The notes: generated from the sequence alone by a model not told the origin. Shown: positions 1-7,015, counted from the first letter of the stretch. The stretch is 8,253 nucleotides of DNA from Bacteroidales bacterium (GCA_012728155.1 JAAYFR010000146.1:1-8253), one strand, 5' to 3'. Made by a program: numbers and translations.

Positions 1-1
1 C

Positions 2-79
2 TCCAAGACCATTGAGGAGAATGCCGACATGCAAGCATTCACCTTGTATAATATGGATGTGCGAAAAATTAGAGAGTGA
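2..79 (+). CDS. C-terminal end of an unidentified protein (partial)
   Basis: An open frame enters from the left edge and ends at TGA 77-79, giving 25 residues that finish in MDVRKIRE. The composition (charged, no low-complexity runs) looks like a real protein end, while frame 1 is closed at once by a stop. Frame 3 is also open, to about 180, but its translation is rich in Cys, Pro and Ile and looks unnatural. I do not recognise the family from so short a piece and assign no function. It is co-oriented with dps but separated from it by 199 bp containing promoters, so it is probably not in the same transcription unit. Confidence 0.5.
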   Translation, partial: SKTIEENADMQAFTLYNMDVRKIRE

Positions 80-121
80 TTTTCCGCATCAAATATATAG
101 ATATAATCAATGTATAATAAG

Positions 122-153
122 TTTGAATAAATAAAATCTTTTTCTTACCTTTG
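122..153 (+). promoter_or_regulatory. Bacteroidetes-type promoter P1 upstream of dps
   Basis: TTTG at 122-125 is followed after 20 bp by TACCTTTG at 146-153. This fits the Bacteroidetes primary sigma consensus of TTTG near -33 and TAnnTTTG near -7. Transcription would start a few bases after 153, leaving a leader of roughly 115-120 nt before dps. It could instead serve the 18-codon reading frame at 185-241. This is a motif match only. Confidence 0.5.
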
Positions 154-206
154 TACTGAGGATAAGGAAAGAGAGAATTATAACATGCTACAATCCTATC
201 AGGGAA

Positions 207-238
207 TTTGGCGAATAAATGACTATTTTGTAAATTTG
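207..238 (+). promoter_or_regulatory. Bacteroidetes-type promoter P2, proximal to dps
   Basis: TTTG at 207-210, a 20-bp spacer and TAAATTTG at 231-238 match the Bacteroidetes promoter pattern exactly. The start site would fall near 243-248, giving a leader of about 30-35 nt before the dps ATG. It is the best candidate for the main dps promoter. dps is OxyR-controlled in Bacteroides, but I could not identify a convincing OxyR site here. Confidence 0.6.
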
Positions 239-278
239 TAACAGTATTACAGACTGCATAATTAAAATAAAAATTAAT

Positions 279-752
279 ATGAAAACAGTAGATTATTTAG
301 GATTGGATCCTAAAAGTACAGAAAAGACAGTAGATGGCTTGCAGAAATTATTGGCCAGCCTACAAGTTTACTACACCAACCTCCGTGGCTACCACTGGAA
401 CGTGACCGGAGTGGATTTTTTTGGTGCACATGCAAAATACGAAGAGTATTACGATGACACCGCCGAAAAGGTGGATGAAGTGGCAGAGCGCATCCTGATG
501 CTGAGTGGTACTCCCCAGCACAACTTCAGCGAATACTTGAAAGTATCGGCTGTAAAGGAGAGCGGAGTAGTGACAAAGACGAAGGAAATTGTGAAAGAGA
601 TCCTCGACGCATTGAAGGTGTTGATCGCATTAGAGCGTGAACTATTAGCGAATGCTTCGGAAGCGAACGATGAAGGTACGGTAGCATTGATGAGCGACTA
701 TATTTCGGAACAGGAGAAAGCTGTCTGGATGCTGACTGCATACCTTTCGTAA
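279..752 (+). CDS. dps: Dps family ferritin-like DNA-protection protein
   Basis: The 157-residue product has the length and four-helix pattern of Dps (DNA-binding protein from starved cells). Dps is a cytoplasmic dodecamer that oxidises Fe(II) with hydrogen peroxide, stores the iron and shields DNA. The ferroxidase residues sit between subunits and all appear: His39 in the YHWNV motif, His51, Glu55, Asp66 and Glu70. Their spacings of 12, 4, 11 and 4 equal those of the Listeria Dps site (H31, H43, D47, D58, E62), with Glu replacing Asp at the third position. The N-terminus is short with only a few lysines, so DNA binding by a basic tail is uncertain. The ATG at 279 follows an A/T-rich leader without a Shine-Dalgarno, as is usual in Bacteroidota. 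The gene stands alone between promoter P2 and a hairpin terminator, suggesting a monocistronic stress gene. Confidence 0.95.
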   Translation: MKTVDYLGLDPKSTEKTVDGLQKLLASLQVYYTNLRGYHWNVTGVDFFGAHAKYEEYYDDTAEKVDEVAERILMLSGTPQHNFSEYLKVSAVKESGVVTKTKEIVKEILDALKVLIALERELLANASEANDEGTVALMSDYISEQEKAVWMLTAYLS

Positions 753-770
753 GAGATTGACATAATATTA

Positions 771-810
771 AAAAAGGGTGAATCACATATAGATGGGGTT
801 TACCCTTTTT
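771..810. terminator. Bidirectional intrinsic terminator between dps and the regulator gene
   Basis: AAAAAGGGT at 771-779 pairs with ACCCTTTTT at 802-810. The stem can extend inward through GAA/TTT with one G-T pair, around a loop of roughly 16 nt. A T-tract follows the stem on the plus strand, and the A-run at 770-775 gives one on the minus strand. It can therefore end both dps and the convergent operon. It lies immediately next to the regulator stop codon (811-813), so the minus-strand hairpin starts right after that stop. Confidence 0.75.
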
Positions 811-1521
811 TTATTGGCCAATGATCGACAAAAAGCTTTTACGGTAAGTTTCCCCCATTGGGATCTGTTTCTCACCGATAAGGATACGTTTTTTATTGAT
901 GCTTGTGATCTTACTCTTCTGGATGATATAGGAGCGGTGGACGCGCATAAACCGTTCCCGGGGAAGATCCTCCTCCAATGATTTGAGGCTGATCAATGAA
1001 AGAACAGGTTTTGGGTTGCCTTCCAGATATATTTTCACATAATCTTTCAATCCTTCGATATAAAGAATATCATCAAACAGGATATGCAGCAGCTTATAAT
1101 CGGATTTCACAAAAATCCCCAAATTTTCTCGTGCTGTCTCAACAACCGGTTTCTTATCGGTCATCTCAAACCAGGTCAACGCTTTTTTCGCTGCGGTGAG
1201 GAAATCGGCAAACGAAAAAGGTTTTAGAAGATAATCTAAGGCGCTCACCTTATATCCTTCCAAGGCGTAGTCACTGAAAGCGGTAGTAAAGATGATCTTG
1301 GTAGAGTCGCTGATGAGGCGTGCAAACTCCATCCCGTTCACCTCAGGCATCTGGATATCGAGGAAGATAAGATCCACCTTCTCGTCTGCCATATGTTTCA
1401 TTGCCGACAGTGCGTTGCTGTACTTTCCGGTCAGTTTCAGGAAAGGGGCTTTCTGTACATACGACTCCAGAAGTGATAGTGCCAACGGCTCATCATCCAC
1501 GATCCAACAATTGAGTATCAT
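811..1521 (-). CDS. LytTR family response regulator transcription factor
   Basis: The 236-residue product is a two-domain response regulator of the LytR/AlgR class. The receiver domain (about 1-118) has the acidic pair Asp9/Asp10 in VDDE, the phospho-acceptor Asp55 in FLDIQMP, the switch Thr80 and the conserved Lys100-Pro101. A LytTR DNA-binding domain (about 134-233) follows, recognisable from FVKSDYK, the IEGLKDYVKI strand and FMRVHRSYII. Phosphorylation should come from the LytS-type kinase encoded just upstream. The ATG at 1521 lies inside the kinase gene (29-bp overlap), yet this start is needed because the receiver domain begins only six residues before the acidic pair. The start follows an A-rich stretch, and the overlap suggests translational coupling. 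It is the last gene of the barrel-kinase-regulator unit. The target genes are unknown; autoregulation of the operon is a reasonable inference. Confidence 0.93.
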   Translation of the reverse strand: MILNCWIVDDEPLALSLLESYVQKAPFLKLTGKYSNALSAMKHMADEKVDLIFLDIQMPEVNGMEFARLISDSTKIIFTTAFSDYALEGYKVSALDYLLKPFSFADFLTAAKKALTWFEMTDKKPVVETARENLGIFVKSDYKLLHILFDDILYIEGLKDYVKIYLEGNPKPVLSLISLKSLEEDLPRERFMRVHRSYIIQKSKITSINKKRILIGEKQIPMGETYRKSFLSIIGQ

Positions 1522-2599
1522 TTTTTCTTTTTGTATCGATCAAAAGAATGGTAATATAGAATTCACCTTCAATGGTAGTATCCCATTGATAACTGTCGGG
1601 ATAAAGCAGTTCCAGTTTCTTTTTCACCAATTCGAGACCGATACCGCTTCCACTTTTGTCGGATTCCGATTTCGGAAAATAACTGTTCTTGGAGATAAAC
1701 TCCACCTTTCCTTCGGGATGTTCGATAAGAGAGATATCGATTAAAGAGGGCTTCTCCCCGCTAATACCATGTTTGAACGCATTTTCAATCAAAGATATAA
1801 AAATTAATGGAGAGATGAGTGTATTTCCCGATTCGGAATAGGAGAAATTGGTTGTCAGCTTCACATTTTCCGGCAAACGTATCCGCATCAATTCGATATA
1901 ATTGCGCATAAACGTCGCTTCCTGACGAAGTGGAACGAAGGTCTGGTTATTTTCATAAAGCAGGTGTCGCAACATTTTACTCAGGTCCATCACCGCTTGC
2001 TGTGCCTTTGGGGGATCGAACTCAATCAGCGCATAGATATTGTTCAGCGTATTCAGCAGGAAATGGGGATTGATCTGGTTTTTCAGATTTTGCAGTTCCG
2101 CCTCCGATTTTGCTTTGGCCAGCTCTTTGCGTTCATTATCCACTTCAAACCAGCGTACGGTCATTTTCAATGCCACACTCAACCCGGTCATTAAAAAGAG
2201 CGAGGTGGAATTGCGTACAATAAAGAGGAGGTGAATATTGTTCGCGCCCTGTCTCATAAAACGCCTTCTCGGCCTCAGCTCCGGGATAAGTGTCTCGATC
2301 AATCCCCGTCCGTAATGCATCAGGAATGCTGTCACCACGATAAGTAACAAGTTATAGAAGATAAACTCTTTGAGTTTACCCTTATACAAGAGCTTGTTGA
2401 TCAACAGAAAATAATTGAAGTAAAAGACCAGCATAAATCCCAACATCTCCGGGAGTGAACGCATAAACGACAGCCAGTTAAAGATGCGTTCGGAATCCAT
2501 AAAAAAGGAGGGGAGGATAAAAATTATCCCCCACAATAGGATATGCATCGGCACATTATGCCGTTTCCCCTTGTGTCTCGATTGTAACAGTTGATCCAT
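1493..2599 (-). CDS. LytS/YehU-type sensor histidine kinase
   Basis: The 368-residue product has four likely membrane segments (about 18-33, 51-67, 79-95 and 122-147), a short coiled-coil linker (about 152-176) and a His_kinase (PF06580) plus HATPase_c catalytic region. The phospho-acceptor is His179 in the motif NPHFLLNTLNNIYAL. The N-box is LIENAFKHG with Asn273, and the glycine-rich ATP lid is GSGIGL at 317-322. There is no recognisable periplasmic sensor domain: the loops are short, so input probably comes through the membrane region or a partner protein. It should autophosphorylate and pass the phosphate to Asp55 of the LytTR regulator whose gene overlaps its 3' end by 29 bp. The barrel gene ends only 40 bp upstream on the same strand, with no terminator between, which points to co-transcription. 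Confidence 0.92.
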   Translation of the reverse strand: MDQLLQSRHKGKRHNVPMHILLWGIIFILPSFFMDSERIFNWLSFMRSLPEMLGFMLVFYFNYFLLINKLLYKGKLKEFIFYNLLLIVVTAFLMHYGRGLIETLIPELRPRRRFMRQGANNIHLLFIVRNSTSLFLMTGLSVALKMTVRWFEVDNERKELAKAKSEAELQNLKNQINPHFLLNTLNNIYALIEFDPPKAQQAVMDLSKMLRHLLYENNQTFVPLRQEATFMRNYIELMRIRLPENVKLTTNFSYSESGNTLISPLIFISLIENAFKHGISGEKPSLIDISLIEHPEGKVEFISKNSYFPKSESDKSGSGIGLELVKKKLELLYPDSYQWDTTIEGEFYITILLIDTKRKNDTQLLDRG

Positions 2600-2639
2600 A
2601 TCCTATAAAGACTAGCTAAGATAAATGCTGTTGATTGCA

Positions 2640-5513
2640 TTAAAATGAATCTCCGGGGCCTCTGCCCGGACCACCTAAGCCACCCGGTCCACCCGGTCCT
2701 CTTCCGGGGCCACCCATTCCGCCTCTCTGGGGCTCCATATCTTCACGTGTGGCACCCCCTTTAAAGATATTGAACCGATATATGAAATGCACCATGAAAT
2801 AGCTGGTAAGTGTATTGGTCGTTGTATCACGTATATAGTTGGAGGTGACGCTTCTACTGATATTGCTGCGCTGTTGCAGGATATCATATATCTTAAAACG
2901 TATAGTACCGTTCTTTTGTTTAAACAACGTCTTCTGGAGGGAAGCATTCCACAACCATTCGTTTTGTTCAAATCCGTCGGCATACCCCGAGTTGGTTGAA
3001 TAATTGATATCGCTCTCCAATGTCAAATTCCATGGCAGATAGATTGCGGTGGTAGCACTTCCGCCATAGTTGAAATATTGCTGGTCGATTTGGCCTTCAA
3101 GGCTATTGGTCACATTGTTGAAATTGACATTTCCGCGGAGGGAGAAGTCGAAGAGGTCTGAGCGATAGTTCAAACCGAGTGCTTCCATCAATGAGATCTG
3201 TCGATTGCTATTTTTGTTGTCAGCGGTAAATTCTTTCGACTCCGTATCTCCGCTAATCGACTTGGAGTATCCATATGCCTGGTTATACCTTGCAAACGAC
3301 ATCGAGAAAATGGAGAACTTGACATTGCGCAACGGCACGTTAAACATCACACGACCATCGGCATTCCAGTTACCCGAAACGTTCCGGTAAGTAGCCTCCT
3401 TACGTCCTGTAGTCACATCGGTAATGGTGGCCGAAACAATATCGTTGGTGAGGTAGCTTGCATTCAGGAACGCCCCCATTGAGCTGGCCTTTTCGGGATT
3501 CGACTGTTGATAACGTAGGTTGAACCGATGTTGAAAGGAGGGTTTCAGGTCGGGATTCCCATAACGAATATTCAGCGGGTCGGAAATGTCAACTACCGGT
3601 GAAAGTTGTGTTACCGAAGGTTGGTCTGTATTTCCCCAATAGCGCAGACGGAGATTTTGCGTACGGCTCCAGCGATAGTTGAGTTGCGCCATGGGAGCAA
3701 AATTAAGCACGTTTTGTTTGGTGTCGTCTTCTAAATTATCGCCTCTATAGGTTTTGCTCTGTGAGGTGGATGGCTCCATCGAAACGCCGAACAAATAGTC
3801 GTAATTTTCCCTGACCGCCTTAAAATTCAACTCAACCTTCTGATTCACAAAGATATTTTCGAGTCGTTTGCTATAGGCTGTATCCAATACAGTATAATTT
3901 CCCGACTCATCTCGGGTACGGGTATCCTTGTCTGATTCCGACAGGTTCTGGTTGTACTCATACGCCAGTTGTACAAAGTTATTGGTTCCTACTGGTTCCA
4001 CATAGGAGAGGTATGCCCTCCAGGAGGTGTTGTCGCTGGTATTTGTGAAGCGCTGATCGATAAGGTCATCGGGGCGTGTTCCATTATAGAAGGTGCTTGA
4101 GAGGCTGGTTCCCGAATTTTCCGATTCCCCCCGGTTGGCACGTATTTGGGCACTCAACACCCTACCCTCTTTTCCCAGCTTACGGCTTATATCGATATTG
4201 CCACCGTAATTGGTACCATCACCTTTAGAGAAATATTTTGAATCGCCATGGTTGATGGTATCGCCCGACAGTTCGTTGCGAGTGTGAAAATTGCCGATCT
4301 CATCGCGGTCGTTGTTATACAATGAGAGATTAGGCCGGAAAATGATGGTGGTGGCTTCATCCGGATTCCATTCCATCCGAAGGTCCATATTAAAATTCCG
4401 GCTTTTGTTGTTCGACCGGTTGATTTCACTCTCGAGGGTATTCCCGGCACTGAGGATATTTTGGGTAAAGACATCCGACTGCACGTCGGTATCGGTGGAT
4501 CCGTAACGCACATTTCCTCCGATCTTGAATTTCGAAGAGAGCTGCGTACTGAAGTTACCCCCCATATTCAAGGAGGTAGAGATACCATCTCTTCCTCCAA
4601 ACATACGACCGCGACCACCACGTCCTCCCATATTGCCGAACATGGCACCCGCCAAATCGGAAAATCCCGCATTATTGGTATTGTTGATACCACCCAGAAA
4701 GGTATATTGATCTTTATCTTTCATATAGTTGGCCATACCATTGGCTTCATATCGATCTTGACTGCCATATCCGGCAAAAGCATTGCCAAACAGTCCCTCC
4801 TTCATGCCGGGACGCACCAGCAGGTTGATGACATTCTCCTCTTCACCGTCGTCAAATCCTGTCATTTGTGCCATCTCTGTACGTCTTTCGAGCACCTGCA
4901 GCTTCTCCACCATTTTGGCAGGAAGATTTTTGGAAGCCACCTTAGGGTCGTCACTGAAAAACTCTTCACCGTCGACCAATATTTTGTTGATCTGCTTACC
5001 ATTCACAGTGATTTTCCCTTCGCTATCGATCTCCACCCCGGGCATCTTCTTCAACAGATCCTCCACCACCGCACTTTCGGTCACCTTATAAGAATCGGCA
5101 TTATACTCCAAGGTATCGCCTTTCACCACAATTTCAGCCGCTTTAGCAGTGACGATAGTCTCCGAAAGCAATATATTATTGTTTTCCATCACTATATCCC
5201 CTAACTGCACACGTGGTTGAGACGAGGTTACCTGCACATCTTTAAATATATCATTATATCCGATATAAGAGATATGCACAATATAGGATCCGTTTCTTAC
5301 CGGTATATTGAATGCTCCTTTATCGTCGGAGGCCATACCGGAGACAAAACTGCTGTCCGCTTGTTGGAGGATACGTATATTGGCCATCGGGACAGGCTCT
5401 TTTGATTCTTTCTCTATCAATTTCCCTGAGATAGCGCTATTTATCTGTGCCTGCGCCATGAGTAAAAATGCAGGAAACAGGACAACCATAACCAAAAAAC
5501 AAATCTTTTTCAT
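2640..5513 (-). CDS. Outer-membrane beta-barrel protein with carboxypeptidase-regulatory-like domain (TonB-receptor-like)
   Basis: I place the start at 5513, giving 957 residues, because it begins a clean signal peptide (MKKICFLVMVVLF, A-Q-A cleavage site near residue 22). An in-frame ATG at 5600 would put 29 unlike residues before it and would sit at the likely transcription start. Domains in order: carboxypeptidase-regulatory-like Ig fold (about 24-110), plug-like region (about 118-235, with LLKKMPGVEID and INKILVDGEEFF), then a large barrel of the OMP_b-brl_3 (PF14905) kind with many alternating aromatic/polar strands (about 240-925). A Gly/Arg/Met-rich insert lies at about 294-310. The last strand (near YFMVHFIYRFNIF) is followed by a Gly/Pro/Arg tail (930-957) ending in DSF. 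The protein should sit in the outer membrane; substrate unknown. No SusD-like gene is adjacent, so it is not a SusC/D pair. It heads the operon with the kinase and regulator genes. Confidence 0.9.
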   Translation of the reverse strand: MKKICFLVMVVLFPAFLLMAQAQINSAISGKLIEKESKEPVPMANIRILQQADSSFVSGMASDDKGAFNIPVRNGSYIVHISYIGYNDIFKDVQVTSSQPRVQLGDIVMENNNILLSETIVTAKAAEIVVKGDTLEYNADSYKVTESAVVEDLLKKMPGVEIDSEGKITVNGKQINKILVDGEEFFSDDPKVASKNLPAKMVEKLQVLERRTEMAQMTGFDDGEEENVINLLVRPGMKEGLFGNAFAGYGSQDRYEANGMANYMKDKDQYTFLGGINNTNNAGFSDLAGAMFGNMGGRGGRGRMFGGRDGISTSLNMGGNFSTQLSSKFKIGGNVRYGSTDTDVQSDVFTQNILSAGNTLESEINRSNNKSRNFNMDLRMEWNPDEATTIIFRPNLSLYNNDRDEIGNFHTRNELSGDTINHGDSKYFSKGDGTNYGGNIDISRKLGKEGRVLSAQIRANRGESENSGTSLSSTFYNGTRPDDLIDQRFTNTSDNTSWRAYLSYVEPVGTNNFVQLAYEYNQNLSESDKDTRTRDESGNYTVLDTAYSKRLENIFVNQKVELNFKAVRENYDYLFGVSMEPSTSQSKTYRGDNLEDDTKQNVLNFAPMAQLNYRWSRTQNLRLRYWGNTDQPSVTQLSPVVDISDPLNIRYGNPDLKPSFQHRFNLRYQQSNPEKASSMGAFLNASYLTNDIVSATITDVTTGRKEATYRNVSGNWNADGRVMFNVPLRNVKFSIFSMSFARYNQAYGYSKSISGDTESKEFTADNKNSNRQISLMEALGLNYRSDLFDFSLRGNVNFNNVTNSLEGQIDQQYFNYGGSATTAIYLPWNLTLESDINYSTNSGYADGFEQNEWLWNASLQKTLFKQKNGTIRFKIYDILQQRSNISRSVTSNYIRDTTTNTLTSYFMVHFIYRFNIFKGGATREDMEPQRGGMGGPGRGPGGPGGLGGPGRGPGDSF
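2643..2726 (-). repeat. Gly/Pro/Arg-rich C-terminal tail coding repeats
   Basis: The last 28 codons of the barrel gene encode repeated GGPGRGPGG-like units. At DNA level this includes the 9-bp unit CCACCCGGT twice in tandem at 2680-2688 and 2689-2697 (plus-strand reading). The repetition could let the tail change length by slippage in multiples of three bases without breaking the frame. The tail lies outside the predicted last barrel strand. Confidence 0.7.
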
Positions 5514-5538
5514 ACGATTATTATATTTTTTTCTGTAG

Positions 5539-5562
5539 GTGTATGAGAAAAGAAACATACAC
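5539..5562 (-). promoter_or_regulatory. Hairpin in the 5' leader of the barrel operon
   Basis: GTGTATG at 5539-5545 and CATACAC at 5556-5562 are perfect 7-bp inverted repeats around a 10-nt loop. In the minus-strand transcript the hairpin would end about 25 nt before the barrel start codon at 5513. It has no T-tract directly after it, so it is not a standard terminator. It may affect translation, mRNA stability or protein binding; none of these is shown by the sequence. Confidence 0.4.
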
Positions 5563-5610
5563 TTAGAGACGAGAAATGGTTCACATCTCTCCATATACAC
5601 TAATTCGCAA

Positions 5611-5642
5611 CAAAAATAGTACAGCTGTCAGGTATCTACAAA
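5611..5642 (-). promoter_or_regulatory. Bacteroidetes-type promoter of the barrel-kinase-regulator operon
   Basis: Read on the minus strand, TTTG (5642-5639) is followed after exactly 20 bp by TATTTTTG (5618-5611), a full match to TTTG-N19-21-TAnnTTTG. The start site would lie near 5601-5606, giving a leader of about 90 nt. This supports translation from 5513, since the upstream ATG at 5600 would lie almost at the first base of the message. Confidence 0.65.
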
Positions 5643-5644
5643 AG

Positions 5645-5670
5645 AAATAGATAAACTCTCCTATTTTATC
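5645..5670. promoter_or_regulatory. Inverted repeat beside the operon promoter (possible operator)
   Basis: AAATAG (5645-5650) and CTATTT (5661-5666) form an inverted repeat, and GATAAA (5650-5655) with TTTATC (5665-5670) forms a second, overlapping one. They sit immediately upstream of the -33 element of the operon promoter, where an activator would bind. LytTR proteins usually bind direct repeats, so the fit to the encoded regulator is imperfect, and A/T-rich DNA gives such repeats by chance. Confidence 0.25.
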
Positions 5671-5733
5671 GACCAATAGAGGCTTTAATGTGACTAAGCC
5701 GTAGTGCGAAATAAAAGAAAATAGTCATTTTCC

Positions 5734-5763
5734 TTTCATATTCACAAATTATTTATACTTTTG
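5734..5763 (+). promoter_or_regulatory. Candidate promoter of the YeiH-like transporter gene
   Basis: TACTTTTG at 5756-5763 matches the TAnnTTTG -7 element. A weaker TTTC at 5734-5737, 18 bp upstream, could act as the -33 element. The leader would be about 60 nt to the ATG at 5831. The -7 box is exact; the -33 element and its spacing are poor. Confidence 0.45.
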
Positions 5764-5830
5764 CTCACAAGTCTATCGTTATATAAGAGATCTACGCAGA
5801 TTACGTAAAAATTATTATGACCATTTGATC

Positions 5831-7015
5831 ATGCTGAAAACATTAAAAAGTGAAGATTGGGTCTCCACGCTTATGGGTGGGTTTATCCTTGTGCTGGTGA
5901 TTTTTTTACCGGGTGTGATGAAGAATCACCTCTACATGTCGTTAGTGGTAGCTCTATTGGCTTATCTGGGTTATTTATTTATGGGCAACAAAGACAAAGG
6001 AGGGTTTATACTTTCGTTTATTGTTGTTTATGCACTTGCCTGGTTAGCCGAACATATTGCTGCTCTCACTCCGATCAAGGCAATTGGTCTGGAGTCGGTA
6101 TTTTTCGCTGTACTCATCGGCCTGTTGATCCGCAATACGGTTGGCTTACCCAAATGGCTGGCTCCTGCCGTCAAGAGTGAATATTTCATCAAGGCGGGGT
6201 TGGTAATACTGGGGAGTTCCATCCTTTTCAACGAGATCATGCGTGCCGGCGCATTGGGTATGATACAGGGTGTTATTGTGGTGCTCTCCGTTTGGTATTT
6301 CAGCTTCTGGCTCTCTACCAAGGCATTCAAGATAGATCCGGAGATGTCGATGTTGTTATCGAGTGCTGTATCTATTTGCGGCGTTTCGGCGGCGATTGCC
6401 ACGAGTGGTGCCATTAAAGGTGATCCCAAGAAACTCTCATTTGTGATATCATTGGTACTTATTGTTGCGATACCGATGATGTATTTGCTACCCTATCTTG
6501 CCAAATGGATGGGTTTAAGCGAGGCGATCGCCGGTGCCTGGATGGGGGGTACTATCGACACGACGGCTGCCGTGGTTGCTGCGGGGAAATTTATCGGTGA
6601 GACAGCAGAGCAGTATAGTGTGATCATCAAATCGGCACAGAACGTGTTGTTGGGGATTGCCGCATTTGCCATCTCCATCTATTGGTCGTACAAAGGTACC
6701 AATAGTGATATCCGTCCTTCGGGTAGTGTGCTCTGGGAGCGGTTCCCAAAATTTGTCCTCGGCTTTTTGGTGGCATCATTGGTCTTTAGTTTTGCCTTCG
6801 ACGCCGAAACCGGGAAAGAGCTGTCGCGGGTGGCAAACAAAGGTACACGCGGACTACTTTTCTCTTTGGCCTTCGTTTGTATCGGGTTAGAGACCGATTT
6901 CCGCTATATCTTCAAAAAAGAGAATACCAAATACATCTGGTCGTTCCTTACGGCACAGGGGTTCAATATCGTACTGACCTTGGTGGTAGCCTGGTTGCTG
7001 TTCCGTAATTACTGA
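5831..7015 (+). CDS. yeiH: YeiH family putative sulfate exporter (integral membrane transporter)
   Basis: The product is a 394-residue polytopic membrane protein of the Cons_hypoth698 (PF03601, YeiH) family, annotated as putative sulfate exporters on limited evidence. About ten or more hydrophobic segments run through its length. Family-like signatures include FFAVLIGLLIRN (91-102), KAGLVILGSSI (121-131), SICGVSAAIATSGAI (181-195), the GAWMGGTIDTTAAVVAAG block (235-252), IIKSAQNVLLGIAAF and LAFVCIGLETDF near the end. It has an extra hydrophobic stretch at the N-terminus (about 13-75) and so is longer than the roughly 350-residue Escherichia coli YeiH. I chose ATG 5831 over an in-frame TTG two codons earlier (5825). 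No sulfur-metabolism gene or LysR regulator is adjacent, so the substrate stays uncertain. The gene ends exactly against the convergent sixA-like gene. Confidence 0.88.
   Translation: MLKTLKSEDWVSTLMGGFILVLVIFLPGVMKNHLYMSLVVALLAYLGYLFMGNKDKGGFILSFIVVYALAWLAEHIAALTPIKAIGLESVFFAVLIGLLIRNTVGLPKWLAPAVKSEYFIKAGLVILGSSILFNEIMRAGALGMIQGVIVVLSVWYFSFWLSTKAFKIDPEMSMLLSSAVSICGVSAAIATSGAIKGDPKKLSFVISLVLIVAIPMMYLLPYLAKWMGLSEAIAGAWMGGTIDTTAAVVAAGKFIGETAEQYSVIIKSAQNVLLGIAAFAISIYWSYKGTNSDIRPSGSVLWERFPKFVLGFLVASLVFSFAFDAETGKELSRVANKGTRGLLFSLAFVCIGLETDFRYIFKKENTKYIWSFLTAQGFNIVLTLVVAWLLFRNY

Larger units (their letters stand above)
5514..5830. other. Divergent intergenic region between the barrel operon and the YeiH-like gene
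   Basis: About 317 bp without a credible gene. It holds the minus-strand promoter for the barrel operon (5611-5642), a hairpin in that operon's leader (5539-5562), an inverted repeat beside the promoter (5645-5670) and a plus-strand promoter candidate for the transporter (5734-5763). An 8-bp perfect palindrome TTACGTAA lies at 5801-5808 in the transporter leader; its role is unknown. I see no RNA gene. Confidence 0.6.

Noticed and set aside
61..87. Possible hairpin GCGAAAA / TTTTCCGC at the end of the left-edge gene
   Set aside because: The stem needs a bulge and no T-tract follows, so a terminator call is not supported.
80..278. OxyR binding site upstream of dps
   Set aside because: Some ATAG and CTAT-like pieces occur, but they do not follow the four-part ATAG-N7-CTAT spacing, so I do not call a site.
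4461..5204. A 247-codon plus-strand open frame inside the barrel gene
   Set aside because: It lies antisense to a well-supported beta-barrel coding region, is rich in His and Ile with no recognisable domain, and has no promoter or start context. It is a shadow of the real gene.
2640..5513. SusC-type nutrient receptor of a polysaccharide utilisation locus
   Set aside because: No SusD gene or carbohydrate enzyme is adjacent, and the barrel resembles the PF14905 type more than the SusC type.
5514..5600. Upstream ATG at 5600 adding 29 residues to the barrel protein
   Set aside because: The added residues precede a clean signal peptide and the ATG falls almost on the predicted transcription start, so 5513 is the better start.
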